Positions 7,674 through 13,881 of a stretch of 15,708 nt of DNA are shown here, in pieces. The stretch covers positions 1-15,708 of the forward strand of contig CAZUSO010000065.1 of the NCBI GenBank assembly GCA_964622775.1, written 5' to 3'. Position 1 is the first letter of the stretch; each line of letters opens with the position of its first letter. The stretch comes from CAZUSO01 sp964622775. Its GTDB lineage: Bacteria; Bacteroidota; Bacteroidia; Chitinophagales; Chitinophagaceae. The position numbers and the translations under genes are program-made. Under the pieces are notes generated by a model. It was given only the letters and a program-made list of their open reading frames with translations. It was not told where the DNA came from and made no database searches.

Positions 7674-7728
7674 AAAAAAACCTCGTCATTTCAGGCTGTA
7701 ATGAAGCTGGCATGACGAGGTTGTTTTA
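7674..7728. terminator. Bidirectional terminator between convergent genes
   Basis: An 11-pair stem (7679-7689 with 7712-7722) encloses a 22-base loop that can itself partly pair. Seven A residues precede it (a T-run for the minus strand) and TTGTTTTAT follows. It serves the TPR gene and the convergent aldehyde dehydrogenase gene. The arm AACCTCGTCATT is identical to the outer edge of the repeat array at 13488-13499. Confidence 0.8.
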
Positions 7729-7756
7729 TCTGTAATAAGACCTTTCTGTTGGGGAG

Positions 7757-9286
7757 TTAGAAGTCGAATTTTATTCCCTGAGCTAAAGGTAATTGTGTGC
7801 TGTAATTGAGCGTGTTAGTCTGGCGGCGCATATAAGCTTTCCAGGCATCGGACCCGCTTTCGCGACCTCCGCCGGTTTCTTTTTCCCCTCCGAAGGCTCC
7901 GCCGATTTCCGCACCGCTGGTGCCTATGTTCACATTCGCAATTCCACAATCGCTTCCTGCCTGGGAAAGGAACAATTCCGATTCGCGCAGATTACTGGTG
8001 AAGATGGCTGAGGATAAGCCTTGTGGTACATTATTCTGCATGGCGATGGCCTCTTCAATATCCTTATATTTCATCACGTACAGGATAGGAGCGAATGTTT
8101 CTTCCTGAACGATCTCATAATCATTTTCGGCTTCAATAATACAAGGGCGGACATAGCACCCGCTTTCATATCCTTTGCCTTTTAACACGCCGCCGTTTAC
8201 GATTACTTTTCCCCCTTCCTGTTTGGCGCGTTCAATAGCTTTCAGGTAATCCTGAGTAGCCTTAATATCAATCAGCGGGCCTACATGATTATTTTCATCT
8301 AAAGGATCACCAATCTTAAGCTGGGCATAAGCTTTTTTCAAAACGCTTATGGTTTTATCGTAAATGCTTTCGTGTATGATAAGCCGGCGTGTGGAGGTGC
8401 AGCGCTGCCCGGCAGTGCCTACGGCGCCGAACACCGTACCGATCAATACCATATTGAGGTCGGCATATTGTGAAACGATAATGGCGTTGTTGCCGCCCAA
8501 TTCCAAAATGCTTCGGCCAAAACGCGCGGCTACCGTTTGAGAAACGTGACGGCCGATGCGGGTGGATCCGGTGAACGATATCAGCGGAATGCGCGGATCG
8601 TTGTTCATTAAATCACCGCACGCATTGCCGATGACTAAGCAGCTTACGCCTTCGGGTACATTATTGCGTTTGAACACGCCTGCAATAATTTTCTGGCAGG
8701 CCAGCGCCGTTAAAGGCGTTTTAGAGCTGGGCTTCCAGATACACACATCGCCGCAAACCCAGGATAGCGCCGCATTCCAGCTCCATACGGCAACCGGGAA
8801 GTTGAAGGCGCTGATTATACCCACTACACCTAAAGGATGCCATTGCTCGAACATCCGGTGCTGAGGCCGTTCGCTTTGAATAGTGAGTCCGTATAACTGG
8901 CGGGACAAGCCTACCGCGAAGTCACAGATGTCAATCATTTCCTGCACTTCTCCCAGTCCTTCCTGGAGGCTTTTGCCCATTTCATAAGAAACTAAAGCGC
9001 CTAATTCGCTTTTATGCTGACGCAGCGCTTCTCCCACCTGGCGAACCACTTCTCCACGCTTTGGCCCGGGAATCATACGCCATTCCGCAAATGCGGCCTG
9101 TGCCGCTTTCATCACTTTGTCATAGGCTTTCGCTCCGGTATCTTCGATAGTGGCAATGAGCCTGCCATCAACAGGAGAAAAGGATTCCAGCATGTTGCCG
9201 CTGCCTTTCATCCATTTGGAGCCGGTGGAAGCACCCTGGTTGTGTTTGTCAATGCCTAAGGCGTTCAGTATTTTTTTGGTATTCAT
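7757..9286 (-). CDS. ALDH7-type aldehyde dehydrogenase (aminoadipate-semialdehyde dehydrogenase-like)
   Basis: NAD(P)+-dependent aldehyde dehydrogenase of 509 aa, cytosolic. The C-terminal block ESGSDAWKAYMRR, followed by a LPLAQGIKFDF ending, is the hallmark of the ALDH7/antiquitin family, whose members oxidise 2-aminoadipate 6-semialdehyde (in equilibrium with piperideine-6-carboxylate) in lysine breakdown. Visible catalytic features, numbered from the chosen start: ISAFNFP with Asn162, Lys185 in IWKPSS, the nucleotide loop FTGSTRIG (238-245), general base Glu262 in LELGGNN and catalytic Cys296 in GQRCTS. The frame is open for 54 codons further upstream, but that part is not conserved, crosses the promoter box at 9313-9320 and overlaps the divergent sigma-factor gene; the ATG at 9286 (MNTKKILNALGI) is preferred. 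Pyrroline-5-carboxylate dehydrogenase is a less likely alternative, considered because of the proline dehydrogenase nearby. Confidence 0.92.
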   Translation of the reverse strand: MNTKKILNALGIDKHNQGASTGSKWMKGSGNMLESFSPVDGRLIATIEDTGAKAYDKVMKAAQAAFAEWRMIPGPKRGEVVRQVGEALRQHKSELGALVSYEMGKSLQEGLGEVQEMIDICDFAVGLSRQLYGLTIQSERPQHRMFEQWHPLGVVGIISAFNFPVAVWSWNAALSWVCGDVCIWKPSSKTPLTALACQKIIAGVFKRNNVPEGVSCLVIGNACGDLMNNDPRIPLISFTGSTRIGRHVSQTVAARFGRSILELGGNNAIIVSQYADLNMVLIGTVFGAVGTAGQRCTSTRRLIIHESIYDKTISVLKKAYAQLKIGDPLDENNHVGPLIDIKATQDYLKAIERAKQEGGKVIVNGGVLKGKGYESGCYVRPCIIEAENDYEIVQEETFAPILYVMKYKDIEEAIAMQNNVPQGLSSAIFTSNLRESELFLSQAGSDCGIANVNIGTSGAEIGGAFGGEKETGGGRESGSDAWKAYMRRQTNTLNYSTQLPLAQGIKFDF

Positions 9287-9312
9287 ACTTGTTTTTGATA
9301 AAAAATTACGTG

Positions 9313-9320
9313 CAAAGATA
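9313..9320 (-). promoter_or_regulatory. Promoter -7 box for the aldehyde dehydrogenase
   Basis: The minus strand reads TATCTTTG, an exact TAnnTTTG match followed by CA, 26 bases before the ATG at 9286. This is the strongest argument that the longer upstream frame is not translated. Confidence 0.65.
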
Positions 9321-9357
9321 GGACAATCCCTTGAGATATGTTTCCGGTAAAATGCCG

Positions 9358-9365
9358 TATCTTTC
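9358..9365 (+). promoter_or_regulatory. Possible promoter -7 box for the sigma-factor gene
   Basis: TATCTTTC has one mismatch (final G to C) from TAnnTTTG. It would give a leader of about 60 bases before the TTG start at 9428. It lies only 37 bases from the divergent aldehyde dehydrogenase box, so the two promoters share one small control region. Confidence 0.35.
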
Positions 9366-9427
9366 GATAAATCAGCGCTATTTCTATGGAAAAATAAGCA
9401 AATTGCATCCTTAGAAAAATAACAGTT

Positions 9428-10000
9428 TTGGCGAACCGCTACGGACATATTCCCGACGAAGAATTATTACTGCTTTTTCAAAAAAGCCGTAACAGCGAAT
9501 GGCTGGGCATCCTGCTGCAGCGATATGCCGTACTGCTTATAGGGGTTTGCATGAAATACCTGAAAGAAGAAGAAGCGGCGAAGGATGCGGTACAGCAGGT
9601 ATTTGTAAAAGCGCTGACCGAGCTGGACAAACAATACAAAATTGATAACTTCGGGGGCTGGTTATACCGGATTACCATTAATTTTTGCCTGAGCCGCCTT
9701 AGAGATCGAAAGCCACTTGTCCGGGATTACCCGCTGGCTAATGTGCCGGATGCGGAAAGCGAAGATGAAGACTGGCACTGGGAAAAAATGAAAACGTATG
9801 ACAAGTTGGAATCAGCATTGACCACTTTGAAAAAGGAACAGGAGCTGACCATCCGCATGTTTTATTTTGAAAATAAAAGTTACCAGGAAATAGCGGATCA
9901 AACAGGCTATAATGTGAAAAAGGTAAAGAGCTGTATCCAGAACGGCAAGCGCAATCTTAAAATCAAATTACAGGATAATCCTTCCCCGAATGACCATTAA
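9428..10000 (+). CDS. ECF-type RNA polymerase sigma factor
   Basis: A 190-aa sigma-70 family factor of the extracytoplasmic-function kind, which redirects RNA polymerase to a small regulon. Region 2 spans roughly residues 27-95, with EEEAAKDAVQQVFVKAL and the FGGWLYRITINFCLSRLRDR part that contacts the -10 DNA. Region 4 covers about 128-180, with LTTLKKEQELTIRMFYFENK, a helix-turn-helix around SYQEIADQTGYNVKKVKSCI and a basic end. The only usable start is TTG at 9428: the in-frame stop at 9395-9397 and the lack of any ATG between leave no alternative before region 2. The next gene starts inside its last codons (9990), indicating translational coupling with a membrane partner. Confidence 0.88.
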   Translation: MANRYGHIPDEELLLLFQKSRNSEWLGILLQRYAVLLIGVCMKYLKEEEAAKDAVQQVFVKALTELDKQYKIDNFGGWLYRITINFCLSRLRDRKPLVRDYPLANVPDAESEDEDWHWEKMKTYDKLESALTTLKKEQELTIRMFYFENKSYQEIADQTGYNVKKVKSCIQNGKRNLKIKLQDNPSPNDH

Positions 10001-10355
10001 AGATAATATACCGGAAGCCTACGATATGGATCATTCGTCGCACGATACGGAAAGGTTATTGCAATACCTGAGTGGTAAGTTGTCCGAAGCGGATCGTATC
10101 GCCTTTGAAAAGCAGTTAGAGCAGGATCCGATGCTGAAAGATGCCATGGAAGGATTTGCAGGATCGGAGTTGAAAGAGCCGGCTATCCGGGAGCTGGATA
10201 TTGCGGTAAACGCCGCGCTGTGGAAGCAGGTTCGTATGCGAAAAAAAAGGACAAAGCACCGCAAAGACAAAGCTGCTTTTCCTTTGTGGATCTATGTATG
10301 CGCAGTATTGCTGATCGTAGTGCTATGCTTTCTGGTATTTTTCATGCTGAAATAA
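9990..10355 (+). CDS. Single-helix membrane protein, probable anti-sigma partner
   Basis: A 121-aa protein that overlaps the sigma-factor gene by 11 bases. Residues about 20-57 (LLQYLSGKLSEADRIAFEKQ, then LEQDPMLKDAMEGF) resemble the short helical module found at the N-terminus of many Bacteroidota membrane proteins paired with ECF sigma factors. Next comes a highly basic stretch (84-94) and a hydrophobic helix (about 98-119) reaching almost to the C-terminus, so the N-terminal domain should be cytosolic. No zinc-binding HxxxCxxC motif is present, so it is not a classical zinc anti-sigma factor. The anti-sigma role rests on position and layout, not on a decisive motif. A second in-frame ATG at 10026 is possible, but the overlapping start fits coupling better. 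Confidence 0.68.
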   Translation: MTIKDNIPEAYDMDHSSHDTERLLQYLSGKLSEADRIAFEKQLEQDPMLKDAMEGFAGSELKEPAIRELDIAVNAALWKQVRMRKKRTKHRKDKAAFPLWIYVCAVLLIVVLCFLVFFMLK

Positions 10356-10460
10356 CAGCATTTTTATGGGCAATCCAATGCAAAAAATTGTGGCTTTGCT
10401 CCCGCGTGAAAATATTGAACGCTGTTAAAACAATATGGGTATCAATCAGTATAGAAAGTT

Positions 10461-10483
10461 TGGCAACTTTTCAAAAGTTGCCA
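10461..10483. terminator. Perfect 23-base palindrome, likely terminator-like hairpin
   Basis: An 11-base arm (10461-10471) is exactly complementary to 10473-10483 around a single central C. It lies about 105 bases after the sigma/anti-sigma pair and lacks a clear T-run. As RNA it would fold with a few central bases unpaired; as DNA it could be a dyad binding site. Its role is not settled. Confidence 0.45.
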
Positions 10484-10570
10484 GATTCAGTATAAAACAT
10501 ATTATTTATATATTGATAATAATGCAAGCCTGCCTTAGCTTAACAATACCCGGATTTTTATCCCGGTAAA

Positions 10571-10611
10571 TAAAAAAAACGAAGCACCGGCCTCCGAAGC
10601 GCCGGTGCTTC
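10571..10611 (-). terminator. Terminator of the GlsB-like gene
   Basis: GAAGCACCGGC (10581-10591) pairs perfectly with GCCGGTGCTTC (10601-10611). On the minus strand the stem is followed by G and eight T residues, as in an intrinsic terminator for the gene at 10674-10937. Confidence 0.85.
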
Positions 10612-10673
10612 CTGGTATGGGGAAACCCATGCCGGAACATTCAGGACAGGCTGCGGATTCCCCGAAAATACCA

Positions 10674-10937
10674 TTATGATCGCTTTCTCGTGAGCGCACC
10701 ATAAATCAGCAGCACAATGATGGCGCCGCCTACAGCCAAAGCAAAACTGCCCAGATCAAATCCGTCCACCTTTCCGGTGCCTAAAAACCGCGAACCGATA
10801 AATCCGCCGACCATTGCGCCTACAATACCGAGAAGCATGGTCATGATGCAGCCCTGCGGTTCATTTTTTCCGGGCATAATAAATTTTGCTAATGCTCCGG
10901 CAATCAATCCGAATATTGCCCAATAAAACCAATTCAT
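10674..10937 (-). CDS. GlsB/YeaQ/YmgE-type small membrane protein
   Basis: An 87-aa very hydrophobic protein with three predicted membrane helices: about 2-19 (FYWAIFGLIAGALAKFIM), 28-48 (MTMLLGIVGAMVGGFIGSRF) and 63-82 (GSFALAVGGAIIVLLIYGAL). Between them is the conserved PGKNEPQG turn of this family, formerly called transglycosylase-associated proteins and often linked with general stress; the biochemical role is unknown. The frame opens three codons earlier at an ATG at 10946, but MNWFYWAIFG at 10937 matches the usual start better. It is a single gene with its own terminator. I did not find an exact TAnnTTTG promoter box upstream. Confidence 0.88.
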   Translation of the reverse strand: MNWFYWAIFGLIAGALAKFIMPGKNEPQGCIMTMLLGIVGAMVGGFIGSRFLGTGKVDGFDLGSFALAVGGAIIVLLIYGALTRKRS

Positions 10938-11060
10938 AAAATACATTTTTAAAGGTTACAAAAATCACTTGTTTATATTATAAAACTAATGGATTTTCTG
11001 CGGTTTCCAAATTTATTTTTGATTTCCCGGCATTCCACCCCCGTTCTCAATACTAAAAAT

Positions 11061-11068
11061 TAACTTTG
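11061..11068 (+). promoter_or_regulatory. Promoter -7 box for the helicase gene, abutting the start codon
   Basis: TAACTTTG is an exact TAnnTTTG match whose last base is only seven bases before the ATG at 11075. The transcript would therefore start within a few bases of the start codon, giving a leaderless or nearly leaderless mRNA. The in-frame TTG at 11066 is part of the box itself. Confidence 0.5.
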
Positions 11069-11074
11069 CGCGAT

Positions 11075-13381
11075 ATGCAGGATTATTTAACCGATTTAAA
11101 CGAACAGCAGAAAGCGGCAGTATTACATACCGACGGGCCATTGATGATCGTGGCCGGAGCCGGTAGCGGAAAGACTAAAGTTTTAACAACCCGGATTGCC
11201 CATTTAATGAGCCTTGGCGTGGATGCATTCCGCATTTTAGCGCTGACATTTACCAATAAGGCGGCAGCCGAAATGAAGGAACGTATAGGAAGAATTTTGG
11301 GTAACAGCGAAGCCAGAAATCTCTATATCGGAACTTTTCACTCCGTATTTGCCCGTATTTTGAGAGCCGAAGCTCAGAAATTAGGCTACCCCGCTAATTT
11401 CACCATTTATGATACCGATGATGCTAAAAGCCTTTTGAAAAGTATCATCAACGCCCGTGGCCTGGATGATAAATTCTATAAGCCTAATTATGTGCTTAAC
11501 CGGATTTCCGCAGCCAAGAACCGGTTGATAAGCCCGGCAGCATATTTGGTGGATAATACGATACAGCAGGAAGATGCCCGCAGCAACCGGCCTTTGATGG
11601 GGCAGCTCTACGAGGAGTATGCTGCCCGCTGCTTCAAAAACGGTGCCATGGATTTTGATGATCTGCTGTATAAGATGTACCAGTTGCTGATGCAGTTCCC
11701 GGAAGTCCTGGCGAAGTATCAGCATAAGTTTCGCTATGTGCTGATTGATGAGTACCAGGATACCAACCTGGCTCAGTATAAGATCATTAAACTGCTGGGT
11801 GCGGTTCACGAAAACATTTGCGTTGTCGGCGACGATGCCCAAAGCATTTATTCCTTCCGCGGCGCCACTATTGACAATATTCTGCGCTTTCAGGATGATT
11901 ATGAAGATGTGAAGGTGATCAAGCTGGAGCAGAATTACCGCAGCACGCAACACATCATTAAGGTGGCCAATACCATTATCGGAAATAACAAAAGACAGAT
12001 CCCGAAAAACCTGTGGACCAGTAATGGTGTGGGTGAAAAGATCAAACTGGTGCGCACCCTGACCGATAACGATGAAGGCCGCTTTATCGCTGATGCCATT
12101 TCCGAACAAAAGCTCCGGAATCATTACGCCAACAGTGATTTTGCTATTCTGTACCGCACCAATGCGCAAAGCCGCTCCTTCGAGGAAAACCTGCGCAAGA
12201 TGAATATTGCTTACCGCATCTATGGTGGTCTGTCTTTTTATCAGCGTAAAGAAATCAAGGATTTCATTGCTTATCTCCGTATTATCGTGAATCCCCGTGA
12301 TGAGGAAGCATTGAAACGGATTATTAATTACCCGACACGGGGCATTGGCAAAAGCAGTATTGAGCGGATTACTATTGCGGCTAATGAAAGCGGGATTACA
12401 TTTTGGGAAATATTGCAGGAACCTCATCGTGCCGGGCTGAAAGGCGCGGCAGCCGCTGCCATAGAAAATTTTGTGGTGATGATCAAGAGCTTTCAGTCTA
12501 TGCTTCAGAAAGAAAACGCTTATGATGTGGCCTTTGCGGTGGGTAAGCACACGAATATCGTCAAAGAACTGTACAATGATAAATCGGTGGAAGGCCTGGC
12601 GCGATATGAGAACATCCAGGAATTGCTGAACTCCATTAAGGAATATACGGAAACGCCCAATGAAGACGGGGAACTGGAAGCGGATAAAAGTTTGGGCAGC
12701 TATCTTCAGCAAATCACCTTGCTGACCGATGCGGATAAGAACACGGATGAAAACCAGGATGTGGTGAAGCTGATGACGATTCATGCGGCCAAGGGGCTGG
12801 AATTTCCCTGTGTTTTTGCCGTAGGTCTGGAAGAAAATATTTTTCCCTCGGCAATGAGCCTGTACGACCGCGAAGACCTGGAAGAGGAACGCCGATTGTT
12901 TTATGTGGTGATCACACGCGCAAAACAACGCTTGTGGCTAAGCTTTTCCAACAGCCGTTACCGCTTTGGCTCATTAGTGCAAAACGACCCCAGCCGCTTT
13001 ATTGATGAGGTGCCGGAAGAGCATTTAGACCGCAGTTTTGCCGGAATGGGCAAAAATAAAACCGGCTATGGCGCCACGCTTTTTTCTAAGGCGGGTGCAG
13101 GAGAGACATCCCATACCGGTGGAGTTAACAGTGATTTGAAAAAAATTGTTGTGCAGAACCAGTCTGCGGCTGCCACGCATACGCCCTCCCTGAATTTCAG
13201 CGCCAGCGACCCTGCAGGCTTTCAGCAAGGCATGAAAGTAGAGCATCAACGCTTCGGATACGGAACCATCCTGAAATTAGACGGCGCTGTTCATAACCGT
13301 GTAGCCACCATAAAGTTTGAAAACGGGGTAGGGGAAAAGAAGATCATGCTGCAGTATGCGAAACTGATGGTAGTGGAATGA
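11075..13381 (+). CDS. UvrD/PcrA-type DNA helicase (superfamily 1A)
   Basis: A 3'-5' DNA helicase of 768 aa acting in nucleotide excision repair, replication restart or removal of RecA filaments, as known for PcrA/UvrD. Motifs in order: Q-motif LNEQQKAAV (8-16), Walker A GAGSGKT (28-34), LALTFTNKAAAEMK (Ia), IGTFHS (Ib), LIDEYQDTN (II), VGDDAQSIYSFRGA (III), LEQNYRST (IV), LMTIHAAKGLEF (V) and RRLFYVVITRAKQRLW (VI). The C-terminal 50 residues, from GMKVEHQRFGYGTILKL on, are the Tudor-like domain PcrA uses to contact RNA polymerase. Full length and apparently intact. The frame includes a TTG three codons upstream, but it overlaps the promoter box, so ATG at 11075 is preferred. PcrA and UvrD cannot be told apart with certainty here. 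Confidence 0.95.
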   Translation: MQDYLTDLNEQQKAAVLHTDGPLMIVAGAGSGKTKVLTTRIAHLMSLGVDAFRILALTFTNKAAAEMKERIGRILGNSEARNLYIGTFHSVFARILRAEAQKLGYPANFTIYDTDDAKSLLKSIINARGLDDKFYKPNYVLNRISAAKNRLISPAAYLVDNTIQQEDARSNRPLMGQLYEEYAARCFKNGAMDFDDLLYKMYQLLMQFPEVLAKYQHKFRYVLIDEYQDTNLAQYKIIKLLGAVHENICVVGDDAQSIYSFRGATIDNILRFQDDYEDVKVIKLEQNYRSTQHIIKVANTIIGNNKRQIPKNLWTSNGVGEKIKLVRTLTDNDEGRFIADAISEQKLRNHYANSDFAILYRTNAQSRSFEENLRKMNIAYRIYGGLSFYQRKEIKDFIAYLRIIVNPRDEEALKRIINYPTRGIGKSSIERITIAANESGITFWEILQEPHRAGLKGAAAAAIENFVVMIKSFQSMLQKENAYDVAFAVGKHTNIVKELYNDKSVEGLARYENIQELLNSIKEYTETPNEDGELEADKSLGSYLQQITLLTDADKNTDENQDVVKLMTIHAAKGLEFPCVFAVGLEENIFPSAMSLYDREDLEEERRLFYVVITRAKQRLWLSFSNSRYRFGSLVQNDPSRFIDEVPEEHLDRSFAGMGKNKTGYGATLFSKAGAGETSHTGGVNSDLKKIVVQNQSAAATHTPSLNFSASDPAGFQQGMKVEHQRFGYGTILKLDGAVHNRVATIKFENGVGEKKIMLQYAKLMVVE

Positions 13382-13442
13382 GACCTGTGCTCATTAATTA
13401 CCTCTAAAATCATGCTGTAAGGTATTATCTAAACAGCCGATT

Positions 13443-13480
13443 GCCCCGTGTGAGTCCCCTGCGGGAGACTCACACGGGGC
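13443..13480. terminator. Strong 14-pair hairpin after the helicase gene
   Basis: GCCCCGTGTGAGTC (13443-13456) pairs perfectly with 13467-13480 around a ten-base loop that can pair further (CCC with GGG). It lies 62 bases after the helicase stop. There is no T-run, so it may be a Rho-dependent or processing hairpin rather than a normal intrinsic terminator. Confidence 0.5.
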
Positions 13481-13490
13481 ATAAATCAAC

Positions 13491-13881
13491 CTCGTCATTG
13501 CGAGGAACGAAGCGATCCTAAGACGGTAGTTAATGAGGTTGCTTCACTGCGTTCGCAATGACGAAACGGTGGTTAATAATGAGATCGCTTTCACTGCGTT
13601 CGCCATGACAAACGTTCCCATCGTTTTAAGGAGTTTTCGTCATTGGGAGGAACGAAGCAATCCTAAGACGGTAGTTAATGAGATTGCTTCACTGCGTTCG
13701 CAATGACGAGACGGTGGTTAATAATGAGGTTGCTTCACTGCGTTCGCAATGACGAGACGGTGGTTAATAATGAGATCGCTTCACTGCGTTCGCAATGACG
13801 AACGTTCCCATCGTTTTAAGGAGTTTTCGTCATTGGGAGGAACGAAGCAATCCTAAGACGGTAGTTAATGAAGTTGCTTCA
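13491..13881. repeat. Composite palindromic repeat array (CGTCATTGCGA type)
   Basis: Three left arms of the form CGTCATTGsGAGGAACGAAG (s = C or G) plus CrATCC start at 13493, 13638 and 13828. Five complete right arms, roughly inverted copies ending in TTCGCAATGACG, lie at 13537-13563, 13583-13610, 13682-13708, 13728-13754 and 13774-13800, with a cut-off sixth at 13872-13881. Right arms follow each other with a 46-base period. A 71-base block (13611-13681) is repeated exactly at 13801-13871, a 190-base higher-order period. Spacers are conserved (CTAAGACGGTAGTTAATGA; GACGGTGGTTAATAATGA). Each left/right pair can fold into an imperfect hairpin, as in REP/BIME elements. It is not a CRISPR: the spacers are not unique. 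Confidence 0.88.

Noticed and set aside
9287..9448. An N-terminal extension of the aldehyde dehydrogenase by 54 residues
   Set aside because: It crosses the exact promoter box at 9313-9320, overlaps the sigma-factor start, and shows no conserved aldehyde dehydrogenase sequence.
10366..10428. A 20-codon frame beginning at ATG 10366 after the anti-sigma gene
   Set aside because: Too short, with no promoter box and no features of a real peptide gene.
11381..12928. A 515-codon minus-strand frame opposite the helicase gene
   Set aside because: A long open antisense frame is expected from the codon use of the helicase; the translation shows no domain and the helicase motifs explain the sequence.
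13491..13881. CRISPR array
   Set aside because: The units are alternating half-palindromes with identical spacers and irregular order; there are no unique spacers and no cas genes nearby.
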